Shown piece by piece: positions 16,138 through 19,280 of a stretch of 19,280 bases of DNA. A model generated the notes under the pieces. That model made no database searches and was not told the origin of the DNA. It saw only the letters and a list, made by a program, of their open reading frames with translations. Position numbers and translations under genes: made by a program. Origin of the DNA: Verrucomicrobiota bacterium (GTDB lineage: Bacteria > Verrucomicrobiota > Verrucomicrobiia > Limisphaerales > JAGWYX01); assembly GCA_018969165.1 (NCBI GenBank), contig JAGWYX010000004.1, positions 1 to 19,280 on the forward strand. The letters run 5' to 3'. The first letter of the stretch is position 1. Each line of letters begins with the position of its first letter.

Positions 16138-16210
16138 CCGGAGCCCGGACAGCCTTGTCCGCACGATGCGCCCAGAGTCGAACACGCGGACAAGGCTGTC
16201 CGCGCTCCGG
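16138..16210. repeat. Repeat element C: 25-bp-arm inverted repeat inside the ABC operon
   Basis: Arms 16138-16162 and 16186-16210 are complementary at 24 of 25 positions, with a 23-nt loop. Each arm also contains a smaller palindrome around GGACA and TGTCC. It sits in the 220-bp gap between the ATPase stop and permease start, so the operon transcript would carry a very stable stem between the two genes. Confidence 0.85.
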
Positions 16211-16235
16211 GTGTGCCAAGCGTCGCGCCTTCGGT

Positions 16236-17174
16236 TCATTTCAATTCCTCCCCGGTTGCCAGCGCGCTCGCGCTGCGCCCGACGCGGGCCAGAAAGATTT
16301 CATCCAGCGACGCCGCTTCCTCGGCGACAATCTCCGCCCCGAGTCGCTTGGCTGCCGCGGCGAACTCGTCGCGCGCCCCGTTGCAAAGGACCGTCCATTC
16401 GAGCCCCTCGCCGCTCACCCGCAACGCGCCGGCCATCGCCGGCGGTCTGCCCGGCGGCCGCTCGAACCGCAAGGTCAACCGGTGGTGCGACTCGAGAATC
16501 TCCGTCAGTGGCCCGGCCAGGACGATCCGGCCGCTGTCCATCATGGCGATCCGGTCCGACACGCGCTCGATTTCGTCGAGCAGATGCGACGAGAAAAACA
16601 CCGTGCGCCCCTCGTCGGCGACGGCGCGGACGATGGCCTCGAGCATTTCGCGCCGGACCAGTGGGTCGAGCCCCGAGCTGGGCTCGTCCAGCACCAGCAA
16701 CTCGGGCCGATGCGCCAGGGCCACGAGCAGGCCGGCCTTGGCCAGCTCGCCGCGCGAGAGGTGTTTGATTCGTGCCGCCGGGTCGAGTTGAAACTGCCGG
16801 CGCAGGCCCTCGGCGTAGTCGGCGTCCCATCTCGGGTAAAACGCGCGCGAATAACGCAGCAGCTCCGCCACCCGCATCCACATCGGCAAATCCCGGTCCT
16901 CGGACAGGAACCCGATGCGTCCGAGCACGCCGGGCGGGTCGGCGACCGGGTCGCGACCGAAGACGCGGACCGAGCCGGTCTGCGGTTTGAGCAGGCCGAG
17001 CACGTGTTTGATGAGCGTGGTCTTGCCGGCGCCGTTGGCGCCGACCAGCCCGAGGACCTGGCCGCTGGTCACGTCGAGCGACACGTTATCCAGGGCGAGC
17101 CGGGGGCCGAAGCGTCGCGACAGGCCAGCGATTGAGATCACAGGTCGAAGGGAGCGATCGGGGGACGGCGTCAT
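16236..17174 (-). CDS. ABC transporter ATP-binding protein
   Basis: A 312-residue cytoplasmic ATPase that would drive the permease encoded downstream. Visible motifs in order: Walker A GANGAGKT (45-52), Q-loop region GRIGFLSEDRDLPMWM (85-100; the usual Gln is replaced by Ser/Glu here), signature HLSRGELAKAG (138-148; LSRGE instead of LSGGQ), Walker B LLVLDEPSSGLD (159-170) and H-loop SSHLLDE (195-201, His197). A C-terminal domain (about 225-312) of DUF4162 type follows, as in BcrA/YtrB-like exporters. The start ATG overlaps the stop of the GntR gene (ATGA at 17174-17171), so the two are translationally coupled. The in-frame ORF extends upstream to 17909 but that part is antisense-like, low-quality sequence over the regulator gene and is rejected. 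Confidence 0.93.
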   Translation of the reverse strand: MTPSPDRSLRPVISIAGLSRRFGPRLALDNVSLDVTSGQVLGLVGANGAGKTTLIKHVLGLLKPQTGSVRVFGRDPVADPPGVLGRIGFLSEDRDLPMWMRVAELLRYSRAFYPRWDADYAEGLRRQFQLDPAARIKHLSRGELAKAGLLVALAHRPELLVLDEPSSGLDPLVRREMLEAIVRAVADEGRTVFFSSHLLDEIERVSDRIAMMDSGRIVLAGPLTEILESHHRLTLRFERPPGRPPAMAGALRVSGEGLEWTVLCNGARDEFAAAAKRLGAEIVAEEAASLDEIFLARVGRSASALATGEELK

Positions 17175-17563
17175 TTGGCCTCCTCGGGTGGCAGGTTTTT
17201 GGAACGATGGCGGATGAGGGTGATCAATTCGTCCAGGCCGGTGTCCAGGTGGTGGGCTTCGGCCAGGAGGGCATCGACGCGCTGGGTCAGCAGCTTGAGG
17301 CGCTCGGCGCGTTTGAGCGGCGAGCCGGCGTCCGAGACGTAGGTGCCCGAGCCGTGGCGCTTGGTGACCAGGCCGGCCTGCTCGAGTTCGAGGTAGGCGC
17401 GGGCAACGGTGTTCGGGTTGATGACCAACTGTTCGGCCAGGGCCCGGATGGGCGGGAGTTCCTCGCCGGGGGCGAGGCGTCCGGCGGCGACCAGGTATTT
17501 GACCTGGTTGACGATCTGCCGGTAGATCGGCAGGCCATCGCGCGGGGACAGGTGCAGTTGCAT
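17171..17563 (-). CDS. GntR family transcriptional regulator, YtrA subfamily
   Basis: A 130-residue regulator. The N-terminal winged helix-turn-helix spans about residues 10-75: LPIYRQIVNQVKYLVAAGRL, LPPIRALAEQL, INPNTVARAYLELEQAGLV and the wing RHGSGTYV. The C-terminal domain is only about 50 residues, the hallmark of the YtrA subfamily, whose members normally repress their own ABC-transporter operons. Here it is the first gene of a regulator-ATPase-permease operon, with a 4-bp overlap to the ATPase. A perfect palindrome lies one base upstream of its start codon, fitting autorepression. No Shine-Dalgarno precedes the ATG, since the palindrome occupies that space, so the transcript may have a very short leader. 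The effector is not known; YtrA-type systems often answer cell-envelope antibiotics. Confidence 0.93.
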   Translation of the reverse strand: MQLHLSPRDGLPIYRQIVNQVKYLVAAGRLAPGEELPPIRALAEQLVINPNTVARAYLELEQAGLVTKRHGSGTYVSDAGSPLKRAERLKLLTQRVDALLAEAHHLDTGLDELITLIRHRSKNLPPEEAK

Positions 17564-17564
17564 T

Positions 17565-17586
17565 GTGTATTAATTCATTAATACAC
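17565..17586 (-). promoter_or_regulatory. Perfect 10-2-10 palindrome: probable GntR/YtrA operator and promoter core
   Basis: GTGTATTAAT (17565-17574), spacer TC, ATTAATACAC (17577-17586) is a perfect inverted repeat in GT...AC format, as expected for GntR-family operators. It is an AT island in GC-rich DNA. The minus-strand TATTAA at 17583-17578 could be the -10 box, giving a start site only a few bases before the ATG at 17563. Confidence 0.75.
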
Positions 17587-17834
17587 TCGCGCGCGGCCGT
17601 CAAGGGGAAAATGTTGACCGATTTCATGTCGCGTAGGTGACGTGGAATTGGTTGGAGTGAGGCTCGGCGCCAAGCCGGTATGCGCAGGAGGAGTTCAGGC
17701 GCTGGGTGAGCCGCAGCACGCTCGCCTTGCCGCCGGGATCGGAGCCGTTTCCGCACCCCGTCAACACCGCCGCCGCTGCGGATTGCCGACCGGCGCTCCA
17801 AAATGAGAATTGCTGGGCGGCGCGGCGGGGCAAG

Positions 17835-17933
17835 GTCCGGGTTTGCGGTTGGAGCGCGAGTCTGTGACTCGCAGCAGCGTGATTTTGAAGCGGCGGTGCT
17901 GCGGCTCATAGAGCCGCGCTCCGAAATTAGGAC
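17835..17933. repeat. Repeat element A, copy 2
   Basis: A 99-bp element, same length and orientation as 5261-5359, with 8 substitutions and no indels (about 92% identity). The outer GTCC/GGAC ends, the GGAGCGCG/CGCGCTCC stem and the two flanking 3-nt-loop hairpins are unchanged. The middle hairpin has decayed: 3 of its 9 pairs are broken. Confidence 0.85.
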
Positions 17934-18052
17934 GCCGCCGCGCGGTCGGGCGCGGACAGCCGCTTGACTGGCGGCGGTCCTCCACTAGACTTTGGACGGG
18001 CCGTAGATTCCTGCCGACTCGAGGTTGGGTCGGTTGTCCGTGCGCACCCGGT

Positions 18053-18066
18053 TTCCCGTTCGGGAA
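18053..18066. promoter_or_regulatory. Short palindrome upstream of the TetA-like gene
   Basis: TTCCCG, spacer TT, CGGGAA form a perfect 6-2-6 inverted repeat about 50 bp before the MFS start. It could be an operator, or chance; a T5 run follows at 18074-18078. Confidence 0.3.
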
Positions 18067-18113
18067 CGATCGCTTTTTCCCGCGCCGGCCGCGGTCCGGT
18101 TCGTTGTGGTCTG

Positions 18114-19280
18114 ATGCTTATGAAGAAACCGTCCGTGCTCGTGGTGTTCCTGACCGTGTTCATTGACCTGATCGGGTTCGGGATCGTGCTGCCGCTCCTG
18201 CCGATTTACAGCCGTGATTTTCACGCGGCGGGCTGGCTGATCGGCGTGATCATGGCTTCGTTTTCGTTGATGCAGTTTTTTTTCGCGCCGGTCTGGGGGC
18301 GGCTGTCCGACCGGATCGGGCGGCGGCCGGTGCTGCTGGTGAGCACGGCGGGGGCGTCGGGTTCCTACGTCCTGTTCGCGCTCGGGTCCGGGCTGGCCGA
18401 TCCGCGGCACGCGCTGGCGCTGCTGGTGCTGTCCCGGGTGTTCGCCGGCATCTGTGGGGCGAACATCACGGTGGCGCAGGCCTACATCGCGGACATTACC
18501 CCGCCGGAGAAGCGCTCGGCGCGGATGGGGTTGATCGGGATGGCGTTCGGGTTGGGGTTCATTTTCGGGCCGGCCCTGGGCGGGATCAGCGCCAAGAGTT
18601 TTGGGATCGCGGCTCCGGGCTGGGTGGCGGCGGGGCTGTGCGCGCTGAACTTTTTCCTGACGCTGGCGATATTGCCGGAGAGCTGGAAGCCGACGTCCGA
18701 GCACGTGGCGGCGCGACCGCGCCTGGCGCAATGGTTGCACACCCTGGGGCAGCCGAAGATCGGTTTGCTGGTGGGGCTGTTCTTCCTGGCGACGTTCTGT
18801 TTCACCTGCTTCGAAACCACGCTGGGCCTGCTGGTCGAGGAGAACTTCCGTTTGGACACCAGCCGCGGCGTGGACGCGAGATTCATTTCGTACCTGTTCG
18901 CCTATTGCGGCGTCATCGGGGCGATCGTGCAGGGGGGGGTGATCGGACGGCTGGTCAAGGTCTTGGGCGAGGCGAAGATCATCCTGGCCAGTTTTGTGCT
19001 GACGGCCGTGAGTCTGGCGATGTTGCCTTACCTGTTCCACGTGGGCATGCTGCTCCTGGGGCTGGCCCTGCTCTCGGCGGGTTCGGCGGTGGCGCGTCCG
19101 CCGATCTTCGGCCTGATCTCGATGCTGACGTCGGCGCACGAGCAGGGGGAAACCATCGGCGTGGCGCAGAGTGCGGGGAGCCTGGCGCGGATTATTGGCC
19201 CGATCTTTTCGGCGTCGCTGTTTGATTTCAAACCGGCGGTGCCCTATCTGATCTGCGCCGCCGTCTCGCTGGTGGCCGGG
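18114..19280 (+). CDS. MFS transporter, TetA-like (DHA1 family), 3'-truncated by window edge
   Basis: The frame runs open to the last base, giving 389 visible residues of a 12-helix inner-membrane drug:proton antiporter. The first helix reads VLVVFLTVFIDLIGFGIVLP, the typical D-x-x-G-F-G-I-x-x-P opening of tetracycline-efflux-type carriers. Motif A GRLSDRIGRRPVLL starts at residue 62, and motif C GMAFGLGFIFGPALGG lies at about 141-156. The start may be ATG 18114 or the in-frame ATG 18120 (MKKPSVLV); neither has a clear Shine-Dalgarno. Such genes are common chromosomal carriers, so actual tetracycline resistance should not be assumed. It is divergent from the GntR operon with a 550-bp gap. Confidence 0.9.
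   Translation, partial: MLMKKPSVLVVFLTVFIDLIGFGIVLPLLPIYSRDFHAAGWLIGVIMASFSLMQFFFAPVWGRLSDRIGRRPVLLVSTAGASGSYVLFALGSGLADPRHALALLVLSRVFAGICGANITVAQAYIADITPPEKRSARMGLIGMAFGLGFIFGPALGGISAKSFGIAAPGWVAAGLCALNFFLTLAILPESWKPTSEHVAARPRLAQWLHTLGQPKIGLLVGLFFLATFCFTCFETTLGLLVEENFRLDTSRGVDARFISYLFAYCGVIGAIVQGGVIGRLVKVLGEAKIILASFVLTAVSLAMLPYLFHVGMLLLGLALLSAGSAVARPPIFGLISMLTSAHEQGETIGVAQSAGSLARIIGPIFSASLFDFKPAVPYLICAAVSLVAG

Larger units (their letters stand above)
17587..18113. other. Intergenic region between divergent GntR operon and MFS gene, carrying repeat A
   Basis: It contains copy 2 of repeat A and a short palindrome, and otherwise no convincing gene. A 69-codon minus-strand ORF (17624-17833) has a lipobox-like LTGC but a poor signal sequence and no ribosome site. 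Confidence 0.5.

Noticed and set aside
16016..16219. 68-codon N-terminal extension of the ABC permease
   Set aside because: These codons are supplied by repeat elements B and C; the natural start before helix 1 is at 16015.
17624..17833. 69-codon minus-strand ORF with a lipobox-like LTGC
   Set aside because: Its hydrophobic segment is too short for a signal peptide, there is no ribosome site, and it lies in a repeat-bearing intergenic region. It could be a gene remnant but is not supported.
17175..17909. Upstream extension of the ABC ATPase frame
   Set aside because: It runs through the GntR gene in another frame and yields Arg/Pro-rich low-complexity sequence; the ATGA overlap gives a convincing start at 17174.
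1..19280. CRISPR array, prophage, insertion sequence or integrase
   Set aside because: No regularly spaced direct repeats, no transposase or phage gene, and no attachment-site pattern were found; the repeats seen are palindromic and dispersed.

Overview
The window is GC-rich and gene-dense, with few recognisable Shine-Dalgarno sites and many palindromic intergenic repeats. A CE15-type esterase, a Tat-secreted Gfo/Idh/MocA oxidoreductase carrying CQKP in place of the usual EKP, a bacterial deoxyhypusine-synthase homologue, and a very large secreted protein with no recognised family together suggest Verrucomicrobiota, probably a Pedosphaera/Limisphaera-like lineage. That placement is inference from gene content; there is no rRNA or marker gene to confirm it.

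Layout. 1-935: 3' part of a glucuronoyl-esterase-like hydrolase. 1240-2508: EntS-like MFS exporter. 2534-2731 (-): 65-residue basic protein behind a palindromic operator candidate and a 5'-UTR hairpin. 3127-3741 (-): small outer-membrane beta-barrel. 4026-5174 (-): deoxyhypusine-synthase-like enzyme. 5669-7090 (-): Tat-exported oxidoreductase. 7249-13797 (+): one 2182-residue protein filling a third of the window. 13988-17563 (-): GntR regulator (YtrA type), ABC ATPase and large ABC permease, with a perfect palindrome touching the regulator's start codon. 18114-end (+): TetA-like MFS transporter, cut by the window edge.

The most unusual object is the giant protein. It is an ancient tandem duplication of an approximately 850-residue secreted unit. 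Each half has four recurring beta-rich modules (an LP-x-G / V-x-G / W pattern) and ends in the same W-E-L-Y motif. The halves are joined by a cluster of membrane segments, one of which looks like the N-terminal helix and positively charged neck of a type II pseudopilin. The second half opens with its own signal-peptide-like segment. The C-terminus has a helical region and one last membrane segment.

The second theme is non-coding. A 99-bp nested palindrome occurs twice (about 92% identical, 8 differences) and can fold like a cloverleaf. A GTGCGGCAG hairpin element occurs twice. Two further long imperfect inverted repeats occur once each, one inside the ABC operon and one between convergent genes. 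These look like families of dispersed intergenic elements. Apart from the GntR/ABC operon, the genes look like single transcription units rather than one pathway.
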